In this document: positions 16,830 through 25,464 of the stretch, one piece after another | How the letters are laid out: the number at the start of each line of letters is the position of its first letter | Position numbering within the stretch: the first letter of the stretch is position 1 | Notes under the pieces: generated by a model | What the model saw: only the letters and a program-made list of their open reading frames with translations | Told to the model about the DNA's origin: nothing | Databases searched by the model: none | Position numbers and translations under genes: made by a program | Origin: Luminiphilus sp. | GTDB lineage: Bacteria > Pseudomonadota > Gammaproteobacteria > Pseudomonadales > Halieaceae | Direction of reading: 5' to 3' | Assembly: GCA_029242325.1 (NCBI GenBank) | Contig: JAQWUD010000026.1 | Coordinates: 1-64,000, forward strand | Length of the DNA stretch: 64,000 nucleotides

Positions 16830-18890
16830 TCAAGCTGACGGTGCAATCAGGATGTTGCCGAATTTATCGACGTTGCCGGTGTGGCCAGCCAAGATGACCG
16901 TGGTCGAATCCATCTCCAGCACAATCGCGGGCCCGTCAATTTTATTGCCGGCTTTGAGTTCGTTTCTTCGATACAGAGTGGCTTCCATGTCCTTGCCGTC
17001 CATAAAGACTTTTGAGGTGCCAATCTTGGCCGCGGCAACCGGTGTACGGCTTCCTGCTTTGGTCACCTTTTTCGAATCAATCTCTGCGCTCTTCCCTTGC
17101 GCAACTGCGCGCACGTTTACAATCTCTTTGTCTGCATCAAGCGCAAAGGTGAACAGTTGCCGATGCATCTCATCGAAGGGCTCTCCGATGACAGACAAGC
17201 CCTTGGACTTCAGCTTCTTGAGATCGAAATCGACTGTGAGCTGCAAGCCCTGGCCCGAATAACGGATATCCGCCTGATAGGTCACCGACCGGTGCGCCTT
17301 GGGGACCCCCTCTTTCTCGAGGGTCTTCAATGCCTTGCTGGCAAGCTGCTGAAAGATCCGGCTCAGTTCCGCAGGAGAAGTATTACCGAACCGGCGAATA
17401 AAGGTTCTCGAGGCCTCATCGCGCACACGGGTAGTGGCGTCACCGTAGGCACACAGTACGCCCGGCCCAGGAGGGATAATCACAGGCCAACTGTTCATCA
17501 GCTTGCCCAGGGCGTTAGCGTGCAGTGGTCCGGCCCCACCAAAACCGATCAAAGCGAAGTCCCGTGGATCGAAACCCTGCTCTACAGAAACCAATCTGAG
17601 CGCGCCGTACATGTTTTCGTTGACGATATCGATGATGCCCGCCGCCGCTCTTTTCATCGAAATACCGAGCGCGTCAGCGATCGGCTTGATCGCCGCCTCC
17701 GCGCGATCCTTGCGAATTTCCATGTCGCCGCCAAGGCGCACTTCACTAGGCAGGTAACCGAGCACGACATTGGCGTCGGTCACCGTAGGCAGCTCTCCAC
17801 CCATGTTGTAGGCGGCGGGGCCAGGCTCTGCACCTGCACTTTCCGGCCCAACCCGCAGGGCGCCCGTGAGTTCAGGCACGTGCGCGATCGAACCGCCACC
17901 GGCCCCTACGGTCCGAACATCGACTGACGAGGCCCGCACGGTCACGTCGCCAACGGTTGTCTCTCTTCGCAACTGCGCTTTACTATCTTGCACCAGCGCA
18001 ACGTCTGTAGAGGTCCCGCCCATATCGAAGGTGAGTAAGTTGGCAAAGCCTGCCTGCTTTGCCACCCAGACTGCTCCTGAGACGCCTCCCGCGGGCCCGG
18101 ACATAAGCAGATTCACGGGCAAAGATTCAGCCACTTTTGCCGAGGCCATACCGCCGTCTGAGCGGAGAATGTGAAGCTTCACATCTTTCATGGTGCTCTT
18201 GAGTTTTCGTTCTAGATTTTTGACGTATTGCGCCACCTTGGGACGCACATAGGAGTTCGCAACCGTCGTAATGGTGCGCTCATATTCCTGCATTTCGGGT
18301 ACAACGTTGTAAGATAGCGAGACAGGTATGTTCGGAAATACCTGCTTGGCAAGTTTCTCCACTTCCCTCTCGTGAGCCGGATTCGCGTAGGAATTCACCA
18401 ATGAAATGGTCAGCGCCTCGATATTTTCTTTTTTGAGCCGCTTAAGCTCTTTTGTGAGGACTGTTTTATTGAGCTTGCGCACCACCTTGCCATCGGCTCC
18501 CATGCGCTCATCTGCTTCTATCGTGCAGGCGAGTGGCGCCAACGGCGCGGATTTGTTGTAGATCACCCAACCACCCAGACCACCCGGCACGTAAGACCGT
18601 GCGATCTGCAGGACCTGTCGGTAACCCTTTGTCGTAACCAAACCGACCTTGGCGCCAGATCCCGTTAAGACGGTATTGGTAGCAACGGTCGTACCGTGCA
18701 TTACCTGAGCGATTTCGGCCGGATCGATACCCGCGTTGTCGCAGATCTTTGCCACCCCATTCATCACTCCGATAGACGAATCAGCGGGAGTACTGGGGAC
18801 TTTGGCGGTATAGATAGCGCCTGATTTCTCATCAACGAGAATCAGGTCGGTGAACGTGCCGCCGACGTCGACACCAAGACGATAAGGCAT
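16830..18890 (-). CDS. Hydantoinase A/oxoprolinase family subunit
   Basis: The 686-residue ATP-binding partner of the HyuB subunit. It begins with the actin-like phosphate-1 motif YRLGVDVGGTFTDLILVDE; TFDMGGTSTDVALV near residue 290 and GAGGGSIAHV near 332 are the other signature motifs. The SD GAGGAGG lies 5 bp before the ATG. It begins the minus-strand hyuAB operon, divergent from the class III CoA transferase, with a copy of the proposed GntR palindrome between them (18984-18999). In this setting it may open an imide or amide ring whose acid product goes to the CoA transferase. Confidence 0.93.
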   Translation of the reverse strand: MPYRLGVDVGGTFTDLILVDEKSGAIYTAKVPSTPADSSIGVMNGVAKICDNAGIDPAEIAQVMHGTTVATNTVLTGSGAKVGLVTTKGYRQVLQIARSYVPGGLGGWVIYNKSAPLAPLACTIEADERMGADGKVVRKLNKTVLTKELKRLKKENIEALTISLVNSYANPAHEREVEKLAKQVFPNIPVSLSYNVVPEMQEYERTITTVANSYVRPKVAQYVKNLERKLKSTMKDVKLHILRSDGGMASAKVAESLPVNLLMSGPAGGVSGAVWVAKQAGFANLLTFDMGGTSTDVALVQDSKAQLRRETTVGDVTVRASSVDVRTVGAGGGSIAHVPELTGALRVGPESAGAEPGPAAYNMGGELPTVTDANVVLGYLPSEVRLGGDMEIRKDRAEAAIKPIADALGISMKRAAAGIIDIVNENMYGALRLVSVEQGFDPRDFALIGFGGAGPLHANALGKLMNSWPVIIPPGPGVLCAYGDATTRVRDEASRTFIRRFGNTSPAELSRIFQQLASKALKTLEKEGVPKAHRSVTYQADIRYSGQGLQLTVDFDLKKLKSKGLSVIGEPFDEMHRQLFTFALDADKEIVNVRAVAQGKSAEIDSKKVTKAGSRTPVAAAKIGTSKVFMDGKDMEATLYRRNELKAGNKIDGPAIVLEMDSTTVILAGHTGNVDKFGNILIAPSA

Positions 18891-18983
18891 GCTGGCCTCC
18901 TCTTGTTATGGATCTTGTTGTGATCTCACTGCGAGTTGCAGTACACCGGCGATTCAGGACCTGACGTTATCGCCACTCGCAAC

Positions 18984-18999
18984 AATTGACCGGACATTT
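18984..18999. promoter_or_regulatory. Candidate GntR operator 1 (hyuA / CoA transferase)
   Basis: AATTGACCGGACATTT matches the proposed palindrome AAATGTCCGGACATTT at 14 of 16 positions. It lies 93 bp upstream of hyuA and 93 bp upstream of the CoA transferase, midway in the divergent gap, so one site could control both. Confidence 0.55.
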
Positions 19000-19092
19000 G
19001 CTACAATCTCGCTTCACCGACAACGATGCACCAAACTGCACACTGGTGCAAGGTATCATCCGATCCCATTTTGAAATCCATCGGAGCTTCCC

Positions 19093-20277
19093 ATGATGAA
19101 ACCCCTCGCCGGCATCCGCATATTGGCCATTGAACAATTCGGCGCGGGACCCTATGGGTCCATGTACCTCGCCGAGCTCGGCGCAGAAGTCATCAAAATT
19201 GAGAACCGTGCCACCGGCGGCGATCCGGCTCGGCAATCCGGTTCAGTAAAGTTGGCCGAAGACGATAGCGCCTACTTCCAAGCCTTCAACCTGGCGAAAA
19301 AGAGCGTCACGCTCAACCTCAAGAGTGACGAGGGTCGGAAGCTGTTCCATGAGTTGGTGCGCACCAGCGACGTGGTCTGGAACAACCTCCGGGGTAGCCA
19401 GCCCGCAAAAATGGGCTTGGATTACGAAACGCTTCAGGTCGTCAAACCCGACATCATCTGCACGCATATCTCCGCCTATGGGCGTGACAACGACCGCGCG
19501 GACTGGCCAGGATATGACTATCTGATGCAGGCTGAGTGCGGTTTTTTGTCGGTCACGGGCGAGCCCGGCACGCCGCCCGCGCGCTTTGGCCTATCGATGA
19601 TCGATTTTATGACCGGTGTCGTGGCGGCGCTTGGCTGTGTGTCGGCTTTGCTGGCACGAGCGAGTCAGGGTGGACGCGATGTCGATATCAGTTTGTTCGA
19701 TGTGGCTTTGCATCAGCTCACCTATCCCGGCACCTGGTACCTGAACCACGGCATTGAGACCGGGCGCGTGGCGCGCTCCGCGCATCCCTACAACACTCCG
19801 GTGCAGCTCTATAACACTGCCGACGGCTGGATCTTTATTATGTGTATGACCGATAAGTTCTGGCAGCTGCTACTGGAACGGATTGAGCACACGGCGCTCG
19901 CTGATGACCCGAGATTCAATTCCATGGCGGGACGGGCAGAGAACCGAGACGCACTGACCGAGGTCCTTGACGAGATATTTCAGACCGAAGAAACCGACCA
20001 TTGGTTCGCACTGTTGCAAACCTATATTCCAGTCGCACCCGTATATAACTTACCCAATGCGCTCGACAACCCTTTCGTTGCATCGACTGGCATGATGCAA
20101 ACCCTGTCGCATCGTGAGTTCGGTGAATACCGCGGATTGAGTAATCCCATCAAGATTGATAACCAGAGAATGACCACTCACTGTGGGGCCGGCCTCGGTG
20201 CCGATAACGCCGCAATTCTGGGTGGGGAACTGGGCGTTGAAAATCTTGAGGACCTGTCTGACCGAGGCATTATCTAG
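19093..20277 (+). CDS. Class III (CaiB/BaiF) CoA transferase
   Basis: A 394-residue family III CoA transferase that moves CoA between carboxylic acids through an aspartyl-CoA thioester. MKPLAGIRILAIEQFGAGPYGSMYLAELGAEVIKIE is the classic N-terminus, and Asp171 in IDFMTG is the likely catalytic aspartate. GGAG precedes the tandem ATG codons at 19093/19096. The same family supplies itaconate, mesaconate and succinate:acyl-CoA transferases. With the MaoC, CitE and PrpD genes at 34-38 kb it could be the activating step for a C5 dicarboxylate. It stands alone on its strand and shares a divergent promoter with hyuAB. Confidence 0.94.
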   Translation: MMKPLAGIRILAIEQFGAGPYGSMYLAELGAEVIKIENRATGGDPARQSGSVKLAEDDSAYFQAFNLAKKSVTLNLKSDEGRKLFHELVRTSDVVWNNLRGSQPAKMGLDYETLQVVKPDIICTHISAYGRDNDRADWPGYDYLMQAECGFLSVTGEPGTPPARFGLSMIDFMTGVVAALGCVSALLARASQGGRDVDISLFDVALHQLTYPGTWYLNHGIETGRVARSAHPYNTPVQLYNTADGWIFIMCMTDKFWQLLLERIEHTALADDPRFNSMAGRAENRDALTEVLDEIFQTEETDHWFALLQTYIPVAPVYNLPNALDNPFVASTGMMQTLSHREFGEYRGLSNPIKIDNQRMTTHCGAGLGADNAAILGGELGVENLEDLSDRGII

Positions 20278-20427
20278 GTGCTTGCTTTGACCGGCGAGCA
20301 GTTGACGTGCTTGCTCTCAAGTGTCACGGGCAGCCGACCCCCACAAAGAGGCTGATTGGTTCAACCGGTATTATGCTAAAGCTGTACAGCTAGCCTCGCA
20401 ACGGAGGGCTATCCCGTTTTTGGCCGA

Positions 20428-21231
20428 TCAATGGCTCCCAAGAAAGTCGAACAGGATTTTGCCGAACGCAATCTTTTCCTCTTTGCCTGCCACAACGTGA
20501 GCAACTTGATCCATCGTAACGCCCACTGAATTGCGCAGCCCTTCCTCCAACGGCTTCGTGGTCCGGGGCCCCGTGATGATGTCCTCGCCGGCGTGAATCA
20601 CCAGCGTAGGTGCTTCGATCTCGCCAAGGTGTGGCCGGATATCATGCCCGCGGCATGCCTGCACGAAGCGCAAGTGAGTTTGGATGCGTCCCTCAAGCGC
20701 GCCCCACACACCGCCGCTGCCAAGGAGCTTCTCGCGATTGGCATTGTAGTAATCGGGTTTGAACGAGAGAGAGGCCACCATCGACTGAAAGGCGTGAAAT
20801 CCTGCGTGCTCATGAATATCGCCGAATGCCTGTAAATGATCTGACAACATGGGGTCAGCCCAGGTCCAGCACCCCATATTGGCCATGCAACGCACGAGAT
20901 CAGGTCGCTTCACTGCCACCCATTGACCAATGCAGGCACCGATCCCCACGAGCCCGACGAAATACACCGACTTCATGTTGAGGTGATCGAGCAAGCCGAT
21001 AATGTCATCGGCAAACAATTGCGTCGAAGCGGGCACAGAGTAATCGTCAGTAGACTCACCCAGACCCCGGTAGTCGATGATGACCGTAGAAAACTGATCG
21101 GTCATTCCCCTCGCGAGGTAATGGTGACGCCCGTGGCAAAACGTGTCCCAGCCACCGATATAGACCGCCGGGGGGCCGTCTCCATGCACCTCGTAGTACA
21201 TGTCGTGTCCGTTGATATGGGCGATGGGCAT
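20428..21231 (-). CDS. Alpha/beta hydrolase-fold protein with unusual nucleophile elbow
   Basis: A 267-residue alpha/beta hydrolase: the strand-loop DGPPAVYIGGWDTF forms the oxyanion side, IIDYRGLGES is typical, and the acid (GEDII) and histidine (DQVAHVV) are visible near the C-terminus. The elbow that should read G-x-S-x-G reads VGLVGIGACIGQ, so the aligned serine is a glycine; a cysteine is nearby (GACIG) but in a shifted register. It may use Cys, be a cofactor-independent oxygenase-like or lyase member, or be non-catalytic. AGGAG precedes the ATG. It follows the isochorismatase gene by 43 bp on the same strand, so the two are probably co-transcribed. Confidence 0.88.
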   Translation of the reverse strand: MPIAHINGHDMYYEVHGDGPPAVYIGGWDTFCHGRHHYLARGMTDQFSTVIIDYRGLGESTDDYSVPASTQLFADDIIGLLDHLNMKSVYFVGLVGIGACIGQWVAVKRPDLVRCMANMGCWTWADPMLSDHLQAFGDIHEHAGFHAFQSMVASLSFKPDYYNANREKLLGSGGVWGALEGRIQTHLRFVQACRGHDIRPHLGEIEAPTLVIHAGEDIITGPRTTKPLEEGLRNSVGVTMDQVAHVVAGKEEKIAFGKILFDFLGSH

Positions 21232-21274
21232 AGCGGGGCTCCTGCTCGGAAATTGGGTTCAGTTATCGGATTGG

Positions 21275-21892
21275 TCAGAGTGTGTTGATATGCTCAAGTA
21301 CGCCCTGTAGATCAGTGACGTCGGCGTAGCGACGACCCACGTCACGCAAATTACTGGCGTGAGCATCTTCGTCCTGATCACCGCAGCAGTCCGCCGGGAC
21401 TATAGTGCGATAACCTGCCGAGAAGCTGTCGACAATTGACGCGCGTACACACCCCGAAGTCGTGCAGCCTGTGATGATGGTGGTGTCGATGCAATGTGTC
21501 ACCAACCAAGGCTTGAGAGGCGTCTCATAGAAAATGGATGGCGCGGTTTTGATGAACTGAAAAATGTACTCATCGTCTCTGATGCGAGGGTCCAATTCAG
21601 TGCATGGGTGTCCGTGATAAAAACTACCGTCGTACAGCGAGTCGATCTTCCAATACGTCATTTCATCGGGACCACCCCAGGACACCGCACAGGATGCTAC
21701 GGGGACACTCTTTTCTTTGCAGGCCGCCAGCAAGATCGCCGTATTATCCACCGCTCGCTGAACATGGTCGCTACGACCCAAAGGGTTACTCGCATCGGTA
21801 AATCCTTGCTGAAAGTCAACGATGATCAGTGCCGCTCTGGCACCAAAACCGATGTCCCGCTGTCCGTAGCCGGCTTCTGCGAACTTATCCAT
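21275..21892 (-). CDS. Isochorismatase-family amidohydrolase (N-carbamoylsarcosine amidase-like), paralogue 1
   Basis: Cysteine hydrolase of 205 residues starting at MDKFAEAGYG (21892, AGGAAG upstream); the track start at 22015 is excluded because it runs across the divergent promoter. The Asp-Lys-Cys triad is visible: VDFQ, FIKTAPS and the nucleophile in CTTSGCVRAS. The TTSGCVRA context is that of N-carbamoylsarcosine amidohydrolase and maleamate amidase rather than true isochorismatases, so it should release ammonia (or CO2 plus ammonia) from an amide or carbamoyl group. It heads a two-gene minus operon with the alpha/beta hydrolase, divergent from paralogue 2. Confidence 0.92.
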   Translation of the reverse strand: MDKFAEAGYGQRDIGFGARAALIIVDFQQGFTDASNPLGRSDHVQRAVDNTAILLAACKEKSVPVASCAVSWGGPDEMTYWKIDSLYDGSFYHGHPCTELDPRIRDDEYIFQFIKTAPSIFYETPLKPWLVTHCIDTTIITGCTTSGCVRASIVDSFSAGYRTIVPADCCGDQDEDAHASNLRDVGRRYADVTDLQGVLEHINTL

Positions 21893-21941
21893 GTCTTCCT
21901 GCCTCGCTCTCTTCGTCACGCTAGTCGCGCAATATGACTTA

Positions 21942-21957
21942 GAATGTACGAACATTT
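21942..21957. promoter_or_regulatory. Candidate GntR operator 2 (between divergent isochorismatase genes)
   Basis: GAATGTACGAACATTT matches AAATGTCCGGACATTT at 13 of 16 positions and keeps the TGTnCGnACA core. It covers the ATG at 21944 that the ORF track uses, which argues that the real start of the plus-strand gene is at 21977. Confidence 0.5.
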
Positions 21958-21976
21958 CAAGGACAGTGACCCCGCC

Positions 21977-22660
21977 ATGAGCCAGCCCAGCTTTATCGAT
22001 ACTTTCAGTCAGCAATTCACTCTGGAGCCCGCGCGCACCGCGCTATTGGTGATCGATATGCAAAACGCGACGGGCAACCGGGAGATGGGGCTTGGCAAGC
22101 TTTTGGCTGAACAAGGCAATAGCGAATCCGCACAATATCGCTTTGATCGCATTGATCATCTGCTGATCCCCAATATTCAAAAGCTCATAGTGGGCTTTCG
22201 AGCAGCCGGCGCGCACCTGATCTGGATTACCTACGGTGCCAATGCCGCCGATGCCAGCGATGCGCCCCGGCATATCGCACCGATCATTAAAGCGACGAAC
22301 AACATTGCGGGACAGCCTGAGCACGAGATTGTGGATGCATTGAAGCCCGGACCAAGCGATTTGGTGCTCAACAAGACGACCCAGGGGGCGTTTCGATCGA
22401 CTGCGCTGGATAGCTCCTTACGCGCGCTGGGGGTCGACACCGTGGTCTCTACGGGGGTGTCGACCAATAATTGTGTGGCCATGACATCAATGGAAGCCTG
22501 CGACCTGCAATACCGGGTGGTCGTCACCAGTGATGCCACGGGTACTGACAGCGACGAGATGCAGGAGGCCACACTGACGATGCTCCGAAGGTTGTGGGCG
22601 CGCGTGCTGACAACAGAAGAAGTGCTCAGCGAACTGAACGGCGGGAGCAGTCACTCCTGA
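21977..22660 (+). CDS. Isochorismatase-family cysteine hydrolase, paralogue 2
   Basis: About 227 residues from MSQPSFIDTF; the track start at 21944 would lie inside a candidate operator. The Asp-Lys-Cys triad is present as VIDMQ, VLNKTTQGAF and STNNCVAMT. STNNCV is the context of ureidoacrylate amidase/nicotinamidase-like members and differs from TTSGCVRA in the other two paralogues of this window, so substrate use probably differs. The C-terminus overlaps or abuts the EamA transporter gene, suggesting co-transcription. It probably hydrolyses a linear amide made after ring opening; the exact substrate is unknown. Confidence 0.9.
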   Translation: MSQPSFIDTFSQQFTLEPARTALLVIDMQNATGNREMGLGKLLAEQGNSESAQYRFDRIDHLLIPNIQKLIVGFRAAGAHLIWITYGANAADASDAPRHIAPIIKATNNIAGQPEHEIVDALKPGPSDLVLNKTTQGAFRSTALDSSLRALGVDTVVSTGVSTNNCVAMTSMEACDLQYRVVVTSDATGTDSDEMQEATLTMLRRLWARVLTTEEVLSELNGGSSHS

Positions 22661-23574
22661 TAACAACTCAACATCCCGGCGTAGTCGGTGGCCTGCTCGT
22701 TGCCATCGGCGCCATCCTGTTGGCCGCCAAGGGGCTCTTTGCAAAGACGCTCTATGAATTAGGCCTCACTTTTCACGACGTGGCGGCGATTCGATCGGTC
22801 TTAGCGGTGCCCGGGTTCGCGCTTTTAGCCTGGCTCTATCGCAGTAAAAGTTCATCAGGCTCCGGCGGCACTTATCAACGCAGCGATATTCTGCTGGCTA
22901 TCTTCGCAGGCGTGCTCTGCTATTACCTCGGCGCGTTGGCGAATTTTTATGCACTCACGATTATCGACGCCAGCGTTGAGCGGCCTTTGCTATTTGCCTA
23001 CCCCATCTTCGTCGTGCTCATCACCACCCTCATCACCCGAAAACTGCCGTCGCCGAGAGTGCTGATGGCATTGTTAATGACTTCCCTTGGGGTTGTACTA
23101 GTGACCGGCGCGTTCAGCACTGAACTGACGCCGGCGCAGTGGTCGGGAATGGCGTGGATCATGTTCTGCTCATTGAGCATTGCGATTTATTTTCTGATCA
23201 GCGGCGAACTGACGCAGCGTCTGGGCAGCGGCATGTTTACGCTCGTTGCCATGACTGCGGCCGCGATTGGTATGGCGATCCACTATCAGCTTGTACAGGG
23301 CTGGCAGCATATCGAACTATCCAGCACCGCCTGGCGGACGCTGGGTGCGCTCGTGATTTTTTCTACTGTGCTGCCTCTTTTTCTTATGGCGGAGGGGGTG
23401 CGAAGAGTCGGCGCCTCTCAGGCCTCCCTGATCAGCACGATTGGGCCTCCGGCCACAGCCATCATGGCCTTCGAAGTCACGGGAGAAATGCTAAGCGCTA
23501 CACAGCTTCTGGGAATTGTAACCGTCTTGATCGGGGTGCTCGCGCTGGAACTGGGCCGATCGAACCGTCGATAA
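22594..23574 (+). CDS. EamA/DMT-superfamily transporter
   Basis: Inner-membrane permease of up to 326 residues with about ten hydrophobic segments in two EamA repeats, starting at GGLLVAIGAILLAAKGLFAK. It should move a small metabolite in or out. The start is unclear: the track GTG at 22594 overlaps the upstream gene by 67 bp and gives a charged leader, whereas a CTG at 22657 would overlap the stop by 4 bp as CTGA. Either way it is coupled to isochorismatase paralogue 2. Import of the growth substrate or export of a by-product are both possible. Confidence 0.88.
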   Translation: MGARADNRRSAQRTERREQSLLITTQHPGVVGGLLVAIGAILLAAKGLFAKTLYELGLTFHDVAAIRSVLAVPGFALLAWLYRSKSSSGSGGTYQRSDILLAIFAGVLCYYLGALANFYALTIIDASVERPLLFAYPIFVVLITTLITRKLPSPRVLMALLMTSLGVVLVTGAFSTELTPAQWSGMAWIMFCSLSIAIYFLISGELTQRLGSGMFTLVAMTAAAIGMAIHYQLVQGWQHIELSSTAWRTLGALVIFSTVLPLFLMAEGVRRVGASQASLISTIGPPATAIMAFEVTGEMLSATQLLGIVTVLIGVLALELGRSNRR

Positions 23575-23609
23575 ATCGCCCACCATTCAGGGCTGTTGGT
23601 AATTACCTC

Positions 23610-23625
23610 AAATGTCCGTACAATT
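23610..23625. promoter_or_regulatory. Candidate GntR operator 3 (upstream of the TauD-like gene)
   Basis: AAATGTCCGTACAATT matches AAATGTCCGGACATTT at 14 of 16 positions. It lies 28 bp before the ATG at 23653, a position suited to blocking transcription. Confidence 0.52.
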
Positions 23626-23652
23626 GCGGCTTAACTGCTCAGAGGTGTAGAG

Positions 23653-24498
23653 ATGTACGCAACCCGCCCGCTCAGCGTCAGTTTTGGCGCTGAAATCCTA
23701 GACTTTCAGCTTTCGGACGCGCCCGCCGGCGAAGATATTATCGCAATTCGAAAGTTGTGGGCCGAACACAAACTGCTCTTATTTCGGAATCAGTCCTTTG
23801 ATGAAGCCGCACTAGTAGGGTTCAGCCGCAAATTCGGTGACCTCGAAATCCATGTACGTGAAGAGTATCTCTCTCCTGAGCACCCCGAGATATTGTACGT
23901 CTCTAACATCGAGCGCGACGGCCGCCACATTGGCATCCTGTCAGATAACGAAGTGGGCTGGCACTATGACCAGATCTATCTGCCGAAACCTGCGGTGGGC
24001 TCCTTGCTCATGGCCGACACACTGCCCCCGGAGGGCGGAAACACCGAGTTCGCTGACATGTGTGCGGCATGGGATGCACTACCCGAGCAGACCAAAACGA
24101 AACTGAACGGCTGTTTGGCGAACCAGTCCTACGAGGCCTTCAATCAGGCCTACAGCGTTCCCACAAATAACAAACAAAAGGCGCGATCACCGGACATTCA
24201 CCACCCCATTGCCCGAATCCATCCCGTCACAGGCAGAAAAGCGCTGTATCTTTGCCCCGGCATGACCACGGAGATTGTGGGGTGGGATCCTCAGGAAAGC
24301 GCCGACATGCTGGAGTTCCTGTTCGACTGGACCACACGTCCGGAGTTTGTATATTCACACCACTGGCAACCAGGTGACGCGGTGATGTGGGACAACGCCT
24401 GCACCATGCACCGGCGTGATCCTTTCGATCCTCGACACGAACGGTTGATGAAGCGCACGACGATTCTGCCACCCCCTCATCGGGCGGCACCGTTTTGA
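23653..24498 (+). CDS. TauD/TfdA-family 2-oxoglutarate-dependent dioxygenase
   Basis: A 281-residue non-heme Fe(II)/2-oxoglutarate oxygenase. The facial triad is visible as HYD in VGWHYDQIYLP (about residues 103-105) and a distal histidine in DNACTMHRRDPFD; RHERLMKRT holds the 2-oxoglutarate-binding arginine. Members hydroxylate carbon next to sulfonate, ether, amine or carboxyl groups, giving desulfonation or dealkylation. AGAGGTG precedes the ATG. It is the last plus-strand gene before the signalling block and has its own candidate GntR site, so it may prepare the substrate for the hydantoinase/amidase steps. Confidence 0.93.
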   Translation: MYATRPLSVSFGAEILDFQLSDAPAGEDIIAIRKLWAEHKLLLFRNQSFDEAALVGFSRKFGDLEIHVREEYLSPEHPEILYVSNIERDGRHIGILSDNEVGWHYDQIYLPKPAVGSLLMADTLPPEGGNTEFADMCAAWDALPEQTKTKLNGCLANQSYEAFNQAYSVPTNNKQKARSPDIHHPIARIHPVTGRKALYLCPGMTTEIVGWDPQESADMLEFLFDWTTRPEFVYSHHWQPGDAVMWDNACTMHRRDPFDPRHERLMKRTTILPPPHRAAPF

Positions 24499-24603
24499 AG
24501 CCGTATTGAAATCGCCGGAGAACCCTGAGCGCCTGTTCAGGCCTGTGACGAGGCGAAACCTTGGAATGAAGGGCATGCGAACACGCTCAGGGTTAGTGTT
24601 CGC
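24499..24603. repeat. 11-bp perfect inverted repeat in a convergent intergenic gap
   Basis: AACCCTGAGCG (24521-24531) and CGCTCAGGGTT (24584-24594) are exact reverse complements 52 bp apart, between the convergent TauD-like and cyclic-nucleotide-binding genes. A small internal hairpin CCTG-TT-CAGG lies inside. There is no T run. It may be a bidirectional 3'-end structure or a short repeat remnant. Confidence 0.55.
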
Positions 24604-25416
24604 TTAGGACGGTGCCTGCGCCATGCGACCCAATGATTTGCCATCACCGAGCACTCTACCTACGAAGCCTTTCACCACGCCAAACAAACCCTTATTCAGT
24701 TTGGAAACCACTGAGTAAGCCGCGTCCCCGTCGATACTCCAGGCGTTGATCGAAGACACCACATCCACTGCATCATCAAGATGCACTCCAGCCAGGACCT
24801 CTGCCAACCCGATCACAGCGCCCTCACCCAGTGAGCACTTTACCGAACCACGCCTGAGCTCGAGCTTGCCAGAACTGACAATGATGGCTCGGCCGGACAG
24901 GATATGATTTTGAATGGCGCTGCCGTCAGGCAAGTAAACAGAGTTCAATGTGGAACCCCGTTCAAAGGTCGACCAAGCATATTCCGACGCACCGCCGGAC
25001 TCTATTGTGAACGTGCCCGAGGACTCTTCGCTGTTTGCTACCGAAGCAATGTAGTTTCTTTGTAGCAGTTGTAATGTGAGCGCAGAGAAAACATTTTTGA
25101 GTAGTGGTGCCGCGCTATTGATTTGTCTGCCCAGCCAGTCAGCGGGGATCTCCAGACAAATAGCGTCTGATTTAGCAGTAGCCGTTGCCATTCGATATTT
25201 GGTGCCCACCACGGCCTGTTCGCCAAAGCTGTTGCCCTTCTCGAGGGTCGCCAGCACATGAGCCCCTTTGTTTATAGCAATGTCAATCGCGCCCTGCTGG
25301 ATGATATACATGGCATCAGCCCGGTCGCCCTCGTTGAACAAAACGGTGCCGGCAGACATGACAACCTCGGATAATTTGGGGTTGGCTTGGGAGCGCCTTC
25401 TTTGTATACCACTCAT
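24604..25416 (-). CDS. Cyclic-nucleotide-binding-domain protein, tandem CNB folds
   Basis: A 270-residue protein without an HTH. The first cyclic-nucleotide-binding domain (about residues 15-130) is well formed: AGTVLFNEGDRADAMYIIQQG, then SFGEQAVVGTKYRMATATA, which provides the FGE and arginine of a phosphate-binding cassette. The second (about 145-245) is degenerate, with GEGAVIGLAEVLAG in place of the cassette. Lacking a DNA-binding domain, it may act by protein-protein contact. It ends a minus-strand series with an adenylate cyclase and an HD protein, so it is a natural receptor for cAMP made next door (inference). Confidence 0.88.
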   Translation of the reverse strand: MSGIQRRRSQANPKLSEVVMSAGTVLFNEGDRADAMYIIQQGAIDIAINKGAHVLATLEKGNSFGEQAVVGTKYRMATATAKSDAICLEIPADWLGRQINSAAPLLKNVFSALTLQLLQRNYIASVANSEESSGTFTIESGGASEYAWSTFERGSTLNSVYLPDGSAIQNHILSGRAIIVSSGKLELRRGSVKCSLGEGAVIGLAEVLAGVHLDDAVDVVSSINAWSIDGDAAYSVVSKLNKGLFGVVKGFVGRVLGDGKSLGRMAQAPS

Positions 25417-25464
25417 TGTTTCCGCTACCTAAATCGATTCTTCGTAGTAGGAGAGGAACCCTCC

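Noticed and set aside
17097-17927. 276-residue ORF on the plus strand
   Set aside because: Antisense to the conserved hydantoinase A gene; composition is that of a shadow frame.
20380-20391. AGCTGTACAGCT perfect 12-bp palindrome
   Set aside because: Isolated in a convergent gap, not similar to the regulon palindrome, and flanks do not extend the symmetry.
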